From Nonomuraea harbinensis (GTDB taxonomy: Bacteria > Actinomycetota > Actinomycetes > Streptosporangiales > Streptosporangiaceae), in assembly GCF_019396385.1 (NCBI RefSeq), contig NZ_JAHKRN010000003.1, positions 1 to 64,000 on the forward strand: a stretch of 64,000 nt of DNA, in the 5' to 3' direction. Of this stretch, positions 27,706-38,101 are shown one piece after another. Made by a program: the position numbers and the translations under genes. Position 1 is the first letter of the stretch, and every line of letters begins with the position of its first letter. The notes beneath the pieces are model-generated. The model was not told the DNA's origin. It saw only the letters and a program-made list of their open reading frames with translations, and ran no database searches.

Positions 27706-28869
27706 TCAGCCGCCGGACGAGTTCCGCTCCAGCTCGGCGAGGAGCGCCTGGAACTCCGCGTCGGTGGTGGCGAACTTGGTGACGTTGCTCTTCGGGTCGG
27801 TGGCGGCGAAGAACAGCCAGGGCCCCTTGGCGGGGTTGAGCGCCGCCTCGATGGCGTGGTCACCGGGGTTGGCGATCGGGCCGGGCGGCAGGCCGAGGTT
27901 CTTGTACGTGTTGTACGGAGACTTGATCTCCAGCTCGGCGTGCGTCGCCCTGGTGCGGTAGCGGCGCCAGGCGTACATGACCGTGCTGTCCATCGACAGC
28001 GTCATCTCCGGCTCGTGGTTCATCCGGTTGTAGATGACCCGCGCGATCTTCGGCATGTCCTCGTGACGGCCCGCCTCCGCCTGGATGATGCTGGCGATGG
28101 TGATCATCTCGTGCGGCGTGTAGCCCATCTTCTTGGCGCTGGACTCCAGCTCGAACTTCTCGGCCGTCTGGTTGAACCGCTCGATCATCTGCGCGAGCAT
28201 CTCGGCCGGGGTGGCTTTCGGCTGGAAGTCGTACGTGGCCGGGAAGACGTAGCCCTCCAGCTTGCCCTTGGCGTACGAGGGCAGGCCGAGATCCTCGGCG
28301 CTCTTGGCCGCGTTCTCGAAATCCTTCGGCTTCCTGCCGGTCTTCTCGGCGAGCTGCTTGAAGGTGTCGGACAGCCGCAGGCCTTCCTTGATCGTCGCCT
28401 TGGCCACGATCAGGTTGCCCGGGTCGAGCAGCTTGACCGCCTCGGCCGCGGCCATCTGCTTGCGCAGCTTGTACGTGCCGGGCTGCAGGGAGGAGCTCTT
28501 GCCCGCGCTGTCGATGGCGTTGGTGAAGGCCCTGGCGCTGGCGACGACACCCTGCCGCTGCAGCTCCTGCGCCACCTCGGAGGCGCTCTGGCCGTCCTTG
28601 ATCTCGATGACGACCTCGCCCGTGCCCTGGCCGGTGTAGTCGTCGGGCACCAGCGCGTCGCTGACCCATCGGTAGCCGTAGTAGCCGCCGCCGCCGATGA
28701 TGCCGGCCAGGATGATGAAGGCGAGCAGCGGGGCGAGGAAGCCGCCCCGGTTGCGGCGGCGCCGCCGCCTGCTGCCCCGCCGGCCGTTGCGGCCCCGGCC
28801 CCGGCGCCTGCCGCGGCCGTCGTCGTCATCCGAACCGAGCAGGAAGTCCATGTCGTCGAGATCGTTCAT
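27706..28869 (-). CDS. mltG: Endolytic murein transglycosylase MltG
   Basis: A 387-residue membrane-anchored enzyme that cleaves nascent glycan strands and ends peptidoglycan polymerisation. A highly basic, Arg-rich cytoplasmic tail (about 15-45) precedes one transmembrane helix (about 46-68), a LysM-like segment, and the YceG domain, in which ASIIQAEAGR carries the catalytic Glu. There is no clear ribosome-binding site. The ATG overlaps the stop of a 46-codon frame (ATGA), which favours this start over the TTG five codons earlier. It lies between ruvX and aroE. Confidence 0.92.
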   Translation of the reverse strand: MNDLDDMDFLLGSDDDDGRGRRRGRGRNGRRGSRRRRRRNRGGFLAPLLAFIILAGIIGGGGYYGYRWVSDALVPDDYTGQGTGEVVIEIKDGQSASEVAQELQRQGVVASARAFTNAIDSAGKSSSLQPGTYKLRKQMAAAEAVKLLDPGNLIVAKATIKEGLRLSDTFKQLAEKTGRKPKDFENAAKSAEDLGLPSYAKGKLEGYVFPATYDFQPKATPAEMLAQMIERFNQTAEKFELESSAKKMGYTPHEMITIASIIQAEAGRHEDMPKIARVIYNRMNHEPEMTLSMDSTVMYAWRRYRTRATHAELEIKSPYNTYKNLGLPPGPIANPGDHAIEAALNPAKGPWLFFAATDPKSNVTKFATTDAEFQALLAELERNSSGG

Positions 28870-29006
28870 AGGTGAGCTGGCCAATCTCCCGGTACTGCTG
28901 GCCCGGCGCCGATTGGGAGCGCCTGGCGGCGGGGGGTCACCGAGCGGATGAGGGGGATGCGCCGGTCACGCCCTGACGACCGGCCGAGGTCACTGTGGGT
29001 AGCCAT
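28866..29006 (-). CDS. Possible short upstream ORF coupled to mltG (doubtful)
   Basis: A 46-codon frame begins MATHSDLGRSS and ends in a stop overlapping the mltG start as ATGA. It is rich in Arg and Pro, resembles nothing I know, and its third positions are less GC-rich than neighbouring genes. It is listed because the overlap could deliver ribosomes to mltG, which lacks its own ribosome-binding site. Confidence 0.25.
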   Translation of the reverse strand: MATHSDLGRSSGRDRRIPLIRSVTPRRQALPIGAGPAVPGDWPAHL

Positions 29007-29586
29007 GCTAGAGGATGGAAAGAGCGCGTGTGTCCCGGCTCGGAAGGGTCGCCTGGATGGTGCGACGTCCTCCCGAACTGCGGTTACTGGCCCGGTGAGC
29101 ATGAGTTCGTCCCGAGTCTCTCGTTCGGCTCTTTCCGGTATCTCACGAACTCGCTCTCTTTGCGGGTGAATTGGGTGATTCTATGCACCTGAGGTTGGCT
29201 ACCAAACCTGCTGCCCGAACCCTCGGCAGTGTGTCCGCCGCCTGGCGTGCGAGCGGACGGTTCACCCAGAGTGACGGGTACACGCCGGTACGAGACGTCC
29301 GTTCCGGCATGAGCGTGCCCGCCCACTTTAGCGATCTTCAACGGCAGGGGCGTCCTGCTCACAAATGCGAGTCTTCCCCCGAAAACGGCACACACACGAA
29401 CCCGTTCACAACCGCCTGTGTTTCCGGGCGAATCGGACGAAGCATCTGCGTGCGCGCTCCTCCGTACCCCCGCGCGACCAGCGGCGAGCTTGCGCGGAAC
29501 CGGCGCGCGGGAGGTCGTCCGGGCAGGCCGGAGCGCGAAGGCGCGCGGATGGGTGGGTGAGATGTGCGGGGGTGGCCGGCGGCCCG
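29007..29586. other. Intergenic stretch between ruvX and mltG, no convincing gene
   Basis: Open frames exist on both strands (for example 29171-29560 plus and 29084-29590 minus), but their codon use lacks the strong third-position GC of real genes here and the predicted proteins look random. TTGCGG-N16-TATGCA at about 29159-29186 (plus) resembles a promoter. Base composition is lower in GC than surroundings around 29080-29420. No tRNA, terminator or known riboswitch was recognised. ruvX and mltG are normally close together, so this looks like inserted or decayed DNA, or an unrecognised RNA. Confidence 0.5.
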
Positions 29587-30057
29587 TCATGAGGCGGGGT
29601 CGCCGGGCGGGGTGACGGGGTGGCCCGGCGGCCTGTCGGTGGCGCGTTCGGAGTCGAGGGCGTCCTGCAGCAGCACCACCGCCGCCGCCTGGTCGATGAC
29701 TCCGCGCTGCTTCTTGGCCCGCACGCCGCTGGCGCGCAGCCCGTGCTGCGCGGCGACCGTGGTGAGCCGCTCGTCGAAGAGCCGGACCGGCGTCGGAGCC
29801 AGCCGGGCCGCGAGCAGGCCCGCGAACTCGCGGGCGAGCGCCGCGGCGGCGCCCTGGCGCCCCGACAGCGACGTGGGCAGCCCCACCACCACTTCGATCG
29901 CCTCGTGCTCGGCGGCGATCGCGGCGATGCGGTCGAGGTCGCCCTTGCCGCGCTTGACGGTCTCCACCGGCGTGGCGAGCATCCCCGATGGGTCGCTGCG
30001 CGCCACGCCGATGCGAACCGACCCGACGTCGACGCCGAGCCGTGTGCCGAACCTCAT
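29587..30057 (-). CDS. ruvX: RuvX/YqgF RNase H-fold nuclease (Holliday-junction resolvase-like)
   Basis: A 156-residue RNase H-fold protein. [13 protein letters not shown] supplies the first catalytic Asp, then [15 protein letters not shown] and the C-terminal [17 protein letters not shown] with the last Asp. Family members act in 16S rRNA 5'-end maturation and have been proposed as resolvases. The ATG lies one base after the alaS stop, so it is coupled. A short Pro-rich tail follows the domain. Confidence 0.94.
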   Translation of the reverse strand: MRFGTRLGVDVGSVRIGVARSDPSGMLATPVETVKRGKGDLDRIAAIAAEHEAIEVVVGLPTSLSGRQGAAAALAREFAGLLAARLAPTPVRLFDERLTTVAAQHGLRASGVRAKKQRGVIDQAAAVVLLQDALDSERATDRPPGHPVTPPGDPAS

Positions 30058-30058
30058 G

Positions 30059-32731
<2,673 letters not shown>

Positions 32732-32748
32732 GGCGGCCATCCTTTGCG

Positions 32749-32979
32749 TTAGTCGTTGTGTTCAGGGTTGTCGAGGCCGAAACGGGCCCGCAACTCGATT
32801 TCGCGGCCGGCGGCCTCGCCGAGCGCGTCAGAAGTAAAGTCTCTCACCTGTTCGAGCATGCCCGCGGCACCGTGGGCGGTCCTGCGGGCGACGTGGTTGG
32901 GGTGGAGCGCCTGCAGCTTGCGCATCACCCACAGGGAGAGGAACGCGCCGAGCGACAGGTAGAACAGCCGCCTGATCAT
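32749..32979 (-). CDS. Small membrane-anchored protein (DUF6167-like)
   Basis: A 76-residue protein with one N-terminal transmembrane helix ([20 protein letters not shown]) and a charged helical tail ending in acidic residues. Such proteins are encoded upstream of alaS in many actinomycetes; the role is unknown. Its ATG overlaps the DUF948 stop (ATGA), so the two are likely partners in one complex. It ends 17 bp before alaS. Confidence 0.8.
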   Translation of the reverse strand: MIRRLFYLSLGAFLSLWVMRKLQALHPNHVARRTAHGAAGMLEQVRDFTSDALGEAAGREIELRARFGLDNPEHND

Positions 32980-33350
32980 CGCCGCCGCCCCGTCCTGCGC
33001 GGCTTGCGGGCCTCGATGGCCCGGCGCACGCCGTAGCTGAGGGACGACACCTTGATCAGCGGACCGGTGAAGACGGTCTGGGTGACGGCGCTGAGCCGGG
33101 CGGCGTGGCCGGTCACCTGCTTGACGTCCCTGGCGATGGACTCGACGGCGACGAGCTGCCGGTTCGTCTCGTTGACCGTGAGGCTCATGTCGTCGAGCAG
33201 CGGCGTCAGGCGGGCGTTCAGCTCGGAGACCGCCTTGGTCGTCTCGGTGAGCAGCCTGGCGAGCTTGAGGAGCGCCATCGTGAGAACGCAGACCAGGACC
33301 ACCCATCCCGTGGCCGCGATCAGCCCGGCGACCTCTCCAGCGGTAAGCAT
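32976..33350 (-). CDS. DUF948-family membrane protein
   Basis: A 124-residue protein. An N-terminal transmembrane helix (about 8-30) is followed by a long amphipathic helical region (TTKAVSELNARLTPLLDDMS...) typical of DUF948, and a basic Arg/Lys tail. DUF948 proteins are membrane-anchored coiled-coil proteins of unknown function, thought to relate to envelope or general stress. GGGAG lies 9 bp upstream of the ATG. It heads the alaS gene run. Confidence 0.82.
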   Translation of the reverse strand: MLTAGEVAGLIAATGWVVLVCVLTMALLKLARLLTETTKAVSELNARLTPLLDDMSLTVNETNRQLVAVESIARDVKQVTGHAARLSAVTQTVFTGPLIKVSSLSYGVRRAIEARKPRRTGRRR

Positions 33351-33802
33351 CCGCGCATCTCCCTCGTACGCTGGGCCGGAACGTCAAGACCCTATCGTGT
33401 CCGGCGGACGAGGTCGGCGATGACCGAGTCCTTGATCACGCGGCGTGCCAGGCCCGTTCCGGTCCTGACCTCGGCCATCCCGTCCCGCCGGCCCGTCTCC
33501 GGTACGGGAAACGGGCCTCCTCGCCGTGCGGGTGCGGTGGCTGGGGTCCCGTCCGAGTGTGCTGATGAATTCCCGTACGGGATCCGTACGAGTACGCATG
33601 CCTTCGCAACACGGCCCGTACGAGTGCGGATGCCTCCGAGACGCAGCCCGGTACGCGAGCTGCCACCTCCCGGAGCAGGACGCCATCGTTGCCCGGCAGA
33701 CTTAAGGCTGAAGATCGCGGACGAGGACGCGCCCTTGGCGGCCGAGGCCGGTGCAGGACCCCGTGGCGGCCTTCGCGGGTGGATTCGCGACGGGAGGGAC
33801 CA
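33351..33802. other. Non-coding stretch with short direct repeats
   Basis: No credible gene is seen; frames on both strands here are shadows. It contains a pair of 23-bp near-repeats starting CCGTACGAGT (33584-33606 and 33616-33638), a CCCGTACGGG palindrome at about 33572-33581, and an inverted GGCCCGT...ACGGGCC near 33499-33526. These may be remnants of the same repeat-prone DNA that fills the neighbouring cyclase-like gene. Confidence 0.5.
33584..33638. repeat. Two-copy 23-bp direct repeat
   Basis: CCGTACGAGTACGCATGCCT (copy 1) and CCGTACGAGTGCGGATGCCT (copy 2) recur with a 32-bp period. They differ at two of these twenty positions. Confidence 0.6.
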
Positions 33803-35014
33803 CTACGGGACGCGGGCGTACGCGCGGGCCGGGGTGGCGCCCGACGCGGCGTGAGGCGGGACGGCGGTGAAGTAGGCGCCCGTGGGCGGCAGCGCTTCCA
33901 GGCCGGTGAGGGACTCGGCGATGGGTATGCCTGCCTCCAGGAGGAGGCGCCGCGGTTCGCCGAGCGTGCGCGCATCGGTGGCGACCAGAGCGACAGCCTG
34001 TGAGACGAGCCAGCGAGCGGCTGCCTCGCTCAGACACTCGGCCGCCTGGGTCTGCAGCAGGACCGCGTGACCGCGGACGACGAAGGGCGCCAGAGCACCG
34101 ACGCCGATCGTCTCCCAGTCCGCCCCGGAGGCACGCACCACCACCGCGGGAAGCTCGACCGTACGTGCAAGACCGGCACCCAGAACGTCAATAGCCTCCT
34201 CGCGGGTCACTGACGGCCCATCGCCACCAACCACCGTCTCCGGGCCGAGTCCGGCAGCCTCCCCCTCACCAGCGGGAGCCTCCCCTCGGCCCGTGTCCGA
34301 CCCGGCCGAGGGCTCCGCAGGAGCTGCAGCGCGCTCGACACCACCCGAGCCCTCCCCGCCGACTACGGCAGGTCCAATCCCACCAGCTCCGGTCTCCCCG
34401 CAGGCCGCGGCGGGCCCGGCCACACCCGCCGCGGCCTCTCCTCGGCCTGCGACCGGCCCGAGCATGCCGACCGCGACCTCCTCACGGACCGCAGCGTGCT
34501 CGGCACCAGCCGAACGCTCCCCGCAGACTGCGGCAAGCCCGACCACACCCGCCGCAGCCTCCCCTCGGCCTGTGGCCGGTCCAAGCGGGCCGACCGCAGC
34601 CTCCCCACGGACTGCGACGCGCTCGACATCAGTCGAACCCTCCCCGCAGGCTGCGGCTGGACCGACTCCGCCGGCTGCGGTGCCCCTGAGTGCCGCGGGG
34701 GCGGCTACGCCGGCAGGAAGTTCCAGGCGGGTGGCGGGCGTGTCGAGGGGGAGGATGCGGCCGTGGAAGGCCGCGGGGGCGGTGCGGTCGCTGGGGCCGC
34801 CCCGGGTGCCTTTGTGCGGTTCGGGGAAGACGCGCACGTTGGAGAGCTCGACCGCGTCGGTCATCAACAGCCCGAGTGAGGCCACGAACAGGGCGGCGAT
34901 CTCGTCCTCGGTGACGCCGGGCGAGGGCACGTCGACGCGGAAGTCGTGGACGGTCAGATCGCCGCCGTTGCCGAAGGTGATGGACGCGTCGAAGGCTGCG
35001 CGGTGGTCGGTCAT
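33803..35014 (-). CDS. Cyclase-family (kynurenine-formamidase-like) homologue, decayed and repeat-filled
   Basis: A 403-residue protein in three parts. Residues 1-105 are the compact N-terminal region of some actinobacterial cyclase-family proteins (FDASITFGNGGDLTVHDFRV...EPHKGTRGGPSD). Residues 115-237 are a low-complexity Ala/Gly/Glu repeat. Residues 272-403 match the C-terminal half of cyclases (AARWLVSQAVALVATDA, AGIPIAESLTGLEALPP, YFTAVPP). The metal-binding HxGTHxD half that should lie between is absent, and the Trp/His cluster of the C-half is gone, so enzyme activity is doubtful. AGGGAC precedes the ATG by 8 bp. The gene may be a pseudogene kept open by chance, or a repurposed scaffold. 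Confidence 0.6.
   Translation of the reverse strand: MTDHRAAFDASITFGNGGDLTVHDFRVDVPSPGVTEDEIAALFVASLGLLMTDAVELSNVRVFPEPHKGTRGGPSDRTAPAAFHGRILPLDTPATRLELPAGVAAPAALRGTAAGGVGPAAACGEGSTDVERVAVRGEAAVGPLGPATGRGEAAAGVVGLAAVCGERSAGAEHAAVREEVAVGMLGPVAGRGEAAAGVAGPAAACGETGAGGIGPAVVGGEGSGGVERAAAPAEPSAGSDTGRGEAPAGEGEAAGLGPETVVGGDGPSVTREEAIDVLGAGLARTVELPAVVVRASGADWETIGVGALAPFVVRGHAVLLQTQAAECLSEAAARWLVSQAVALVATDARTLGEPRRLLLEAGIPIAESLTGLEALPPTGAYFTAVPPHAASGATPARAYARVP
34304..34672 (-). repeat. Three tandem 123-bp units inside the cyclase-like gene
   Basis: Each unit encodes about 41 residues: residues 115-155, 156-196 and 197-237. Units 1 and 2 share GxxGxAAxCGE, a Glu/Val-rich centre and the ending GRGEAAA. 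Unit 3 has diverged and carries a shorter internal reiteration of GxGG/VERAA. The reading frame is kept throughout. Confidence 0.75.
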
Positions 35015-35132
35015 TACCGGGCGTCCCTGAGATCGGGAATGTCGTGGTCGGTCATGCCCCCGGCATCCCCGAGTTCATGGAGGTCGTGGTCGGTCGTTCC
35101 CGAGCATCCCTGGGAACGTCGTGGTCGGTCAT
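35003..35132. repeat. Reiterated start-codon region upstream of the cyclase-like gene
   Basis: GTGGTCGGTCAT, which on the minus strand is ATG-ACC-GAC-CAC (Met-Thr-Asp-His, the gene's own start), occurs at 35003, 35044, 35086 (last bases changed) and 35121. The periods are 41, 42 and 35 bp. A minus-strand frame through the copies (35014-35217) ends TAATG at the real start. The rest of 35015-35213 shows no gene. Confidence 0.7.
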
Positions 35133-35213
35133 CCCCCGCGACCCCCGAGCTCATGGATGGCGTGCCCCGGCGACCCCCATGCCCATGAACGGCATGGCCC
35201 GGAGGCGGCGCGG

Positions 35214-36518
35214 TCATGGGGATCCGCGCAGGAAGTCGCGGATGCGCGCCCAGCGTTCGGCGACCGGCGCCTCGGCGCCGTGGCGGGTGGGCTCGTAGTA
35301 GCGCCGGTCGCGGATCTGCTCGGGCGCGTAGTCCTGGCGGACGAGGCCGTGCTCGAAGTCGTGGGGGTACTTGTAGGCCTCGCCGTGGCCGAGCTTGGCC
35401 GCGCCGGGGTAGTGGGCGTCGCGCAGGTGGCCGGGCACCTGGCCGATCAGGCCGCGCCGGACGTCGCCGACGGCGGCGCCGATGGCCTTCACCACGGCGT
35501 TGGACTTGGGGGCCAGCGCGCAGTGGATGACCGCGTGGGCGAGGTTGATCTGCCCTTCGGGCAGGCCGATGAGCTGCACCGCCTGGGCGGCGGCGACCGC
35601 GGTCTGCAGGCAGGCGGGGTCGGCCATGCCGACGTCCTCGGAGGCGAAGATGACGATGCGGCGGGCGATGAAGCGCGGGTCCTCCCCCGCCTCGATCATG
35701 CGGGCCAGGTAGTGGAGCGCGGCGTCGGCGTCGGAGCCGCGCATCGACTTGATGAACGCGCTGATGACGTCGTAGTGCTGGTCACCCTGCCGGTCGTAGC
35801 GGACGGCCGCCTTGTCGACGGCCTTCTCCACCACCTCGATCGTGATGTCGTCGGACAGCAGGGCCGCCGCTTCGAGGTAGGTCAGCGATCTGCGGGCGTC
35901 GCCGCCGGCGAGGCGGACGAGCTGGTCGAGGGCCTCCGGGGCGAGCGTGGCGCGTCCGCCGAGCCCGCGCTCGTCGGACACCGCCCGTTCCAGCACCGCG
36001 CGGACGTCGTCGTCGCCGAGGGATTCGAGGGTGAGCAGCAGCGAGCGCGACAGCAGCGGCGAGATGACGGAGAAGAACGGGTTCTCGGTGGTGGCGCCGA
36101 TGAAGGTGACCCAGCGGTTCTCGACGGCGGGCAGCAGGGCGTCCTGCTGGGCCTTGTTGAAGCGGTGCACCTCGTCGACGAAGAGCACGGTCTGGCGGCC
36201 GCTCATGCCGAGCTCGCGGCGGGCGGCGTCGATGGCGGCGCGGACGTCCTTGACGCCGGCGGAGACGGCGGAGATCTCCACGAAGCGGCGCTTGGTGACG
36301 TTGGACACGACGTAGGCGAGGGTGGTCTTGCCGGTGCCCGGCGGCCCCCACAGGAACAGCGACATCGGCGCCTCGCTCTCGACCAGCCGGCGCAGCGGCG
36401 TGCCGGGGCCGAGCAGGTGGCGCTGGCCGATCACCTCGTCGAGGCTGCGGGGACGCATGCGGACGGCCAGGGGCTGAGGTGTGGCCTCCTCGGCCGCCGA
36501 ATCGAACAAGCTCTCCAC
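35214..36518 (-). CDS. rarA: Replication-associated recombination ATPase RarA/MgsA
   Basis: A 434-residue AAA+ clamp-loader-like ATPase acting at stalled forks. The Walker A is [11 protein letters not shown], Walker [20 protein letters not shown], sensor 1 [13 protein letters not shown], and the C-terminal tetramerisation domain has [16 protein letters not shown]. It starts with MESLFDSAA, the usual N-terminal SSB-like peptide. It is encoded 10 bp before the DUF2231 stop, on the same strand. Confidence 0.95.
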   Translation of the reverse strand: MESLFDSAAEEATPQPLAVRMRPRSLDEVIGQRHLLGPGTPLRRLVESEAPMSLFLWGPPGTGKTTLAYVVSNVTKRRFVEISAVSAGVKDVRAAIDAARRELGMSGRQTVLFVDEVHRFNKAQQDALLPAVENRWVTFIGATTENPFFSVISPLLSRSLLLTLESLGDDDVRAVLERAVSDERGLGGRATLAPEALDQLVRLAGGDARRSLTYLEAAALLSDDITIEVVEKAVDKAAVRYDRQGDQHYDVISAFIKSMRGSDADAALHYLARMIEAGEDPRFIARRIVIFASEDVGMADPACLQTAVAAAQAVQLIGLPEGQINLAHAVIHCALAPKSNAVVKAIGAAVGDVRRGLIGQVPGHLRDAHYPGAAKLGHGEAYKYPHDFEHGLVRQDYAPEQIRDRRYYEPTRHGAEAPVAERWARIRDFLRGSP

Positions 36519-36528
36519 ATCCGCGAGG

Positions 36529-36990
36529 TTACAGCTCCCACACAGCTCTCGCGCCCGAGTCCCCCGCCAGGAAGACGTAGTACGCCGTCACCGCGGCCAG
36601 CACCACGGTCAGGGCGGACAGCACCGCCGTGCCGGGCCTGCCGAACCGGTCGCCGCGGGAGGCGTAGACCAGGACGAGCGACACCGAACCGAGACCCGCG
36701 GCCGACAGCAGCAGGGGGACGGCGTGCGCCTCGTGGGCGCTGATCCGCTGGCCGAGCTCGCCCCCGGCGGTGGCGAAGCGGGCGGCCTTGAGGCTCTGCC
36801 CGCTCTGCCAGGCGGCGAAGACAGCCACGGGGGCGGCGATCGAGAGCAGCGTCACCGCCCACGCCGTCGCGGCCCGCCAGCGGGGCACGAGGGCGTAGGC
36901 TACGGCGACCGCCACGAGCATGGGCGTCAGCACCACCGCGAAGTGCACCACGAGGGGGTGCGCGGGCAGGCCGAGAACCTGATCGAACAT
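36529..36990 (-). CDS. DUF2231-family four-helix membrane protein
   Basis: A 153-residue integral membrane protein with four hydrophobic segments. The N-terminal [20 protein letters not shown], with two conserved His, and [12 protein letters not shown] are hallmarks of DUF2231, suggesting heme or metal ligation. GGAG lies 6 bp before the ATG; the longer frame crosses the divergent promoter region. A role in redox or membrane homeostasis is a guess. Confidence 0.85.
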   Translation of the reverse strand: MFDQVLGLPAHPLVVHFAVVLTPMLVAVAVAYALVPRWRAATAWAVTLLSIAAPVAVFAAWQSGQSLKAARFATAGGELGQRISAHEAHAVPLLLSAAGLGSVSLVLVYASRGDRFGRPGTAVLSALTVVLAAVTAYYVFLAGDSGARAVWEL

Positions 36991-37156
36991 ACGGGGCTCC
37001 TTAGTTTCGTTTTCAACTACGAATCCCGGATCGATATGGTTCCACCCTTCCGGCCACACAGGTGGCTTCTGGTCACTTACGTCCAGCACATATCTAGGGC
37101 CGGTAGCATTCCCCAAGTTGTTTGGTCATGTGTAGGCAAAGATGGAGGACATACCG

Positions 37157-38047
37157 GTGAGCGGCGACGACGACGACCGCCAGAGCGAATTGGCGCGTCA
37201 GCACAAGGAGCGGCAGCGGCAACGCGCCGCCGAGCAGTCGTCCAAGGCGAGGCGCAACACCTTCATCGGCGCGGGCGTGGCCGTCGCTGTGGTGGCCGGT
37301 GGCATCTTCGCCGTGACGACCCTGGTCAACAACAACGCGCCAGGCACGCCGGCGGCGGCCGAGTCCTCGGCGTCCGCCAGTCCCACGGAGGAGCCCATCA
37401 CGGCGCTCCCGACGCCGACCAAGACCGGCCCGGTGACCTGCCAATACAAGCGGGACACCTCGGACGTGCCGATGAAGTACGTGGGCATGCCGGGCAAGAA
37501 GCCGAACCTGAAGCTGTCGAAGATGACGGTCACGACCAACCACGGTGACATCGTCATCGAGGTCGACCCGCAGCTCACGCCCTGCTCGGTGAACTCGATG
37601 GCGTTCCTGGCCAAGAAGGGCTTCTACGACAACACCAAGTGTCACCGGCTGGTGACGCCCGAGGTGTCGGGGCTCTACCTGCTGCAGTGCGGCGACCCGA
37701 AGGCCAAGGCCGACGGCGAGAACCCGACCGACGGCCAGGGCACGGCGGGCTACACGTTCCTCGACGAGGCCGCGGGCGCGATCCCGTACGGCAGGGGCGT
37801 GGTGTTCCTGACGCAGCCGGCCGACGCGGCGGGCCAGAACAGCAGCCAGTTCGCCATCTCGCTGTCGGACGAGAACACCCAGATCGACCCGGTGTACTCG
37901 GTGCTCGGCATGGTGACCTCCGGCCTGGAGATCATCGACAAGGTGGCCAAGGACGGCGTGATCGTCAACGACGACGACATCACCGGCGACGGCGGCTCCA
38001 CGGCGCCCAAGACGCCGATCATCATCAAGAAGGTCAAGCTCTCCTGA
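37157..38047 (+). CDS. Membrane-anchored cyclophilin-type peptidyl-prolyl isomerase
   Basis: A 296-residue protein. A basic, Gln-rich cytoplasmic N-terminus (about 8-35), one transmembrane helix (36-58) and a Pro/Ser linker precede an extracytoplasmic cyclophilin domain (about 105-296). YDNTKCHRLV carries the catalytic Arg, followed by LLQCGDPKAKADGENPTDGQGTAGY and the NSSQFAIS core. The GTG start with GGAGG 8 bp upstream is preferred to the ATG at 37142, which lies in the ribosome-binding site. It probably assists folding of exported proteins. It is a paralogue of the 41917 gene. Confidence 0.92.
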   Translation: MSGDDDDRQSELARQHKERQRQRAAEQSSKARRNTFIGAGVAVAVVAGGIFAVTTLVNNNAPGTPAAAESSASASPTEEPITALPTPTKTGPVTCQYKRDTSDVPMKYVGMPGKKPNLKLSKMTVTTNHGDIVIEVDPQLTPCSVNSMAFLAKKGFYDNTKCHRLVTPEVSGLYLLQCGDPKAKADGENPTDGQGTAGYTFLDEAAGAIPYGRGVVFLTQPADAAGQNSSQFAISLSDENTQIDPVYSVLGMVTSGLEIIDKVAKDGVIVNDDDITGDGGSTAPKTPIIIKKVKLS

Positions 38048-38062
38048 GAAGAGCCGCGAAAG

Positions 38063-38094
38063 AACGGCAGGCGCCGCGGTGGGCGCCTGCCGTT
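38063..38094. terminator. Bidirectional terminator between cyclophilin gene and aspS
   Basis: A perfect 13-bp stem AACGGCAGGCGCC / GGCGCCTGCCGTT with a 6-nt loop, followed by TT, lies between convergent stops. Confidence 0.85.
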
Positions 38095-38101
38095 TCGCAT
38101 G

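Noticed and set aside
29171..29560. 129-codon plus-strand frame in the ruvX-mltG gap
   Set aside because: Codon use is not like neighbouring genes and the product shows no domain; kept only as part of the unexplained gap.
34304..34672. CRISPR array or transposon ends
   Set aside because: Units are contiguous, coding and degenerate with no spacers and no terminal inverted repeats.
35014..35217. 67-codon minus frame ending TAATG at the cyclase-like start
   Set aside because: It only reads through the reiterated start-region repeats and has no ribosome-binding site, so it is described as a repeat and not as a gene.
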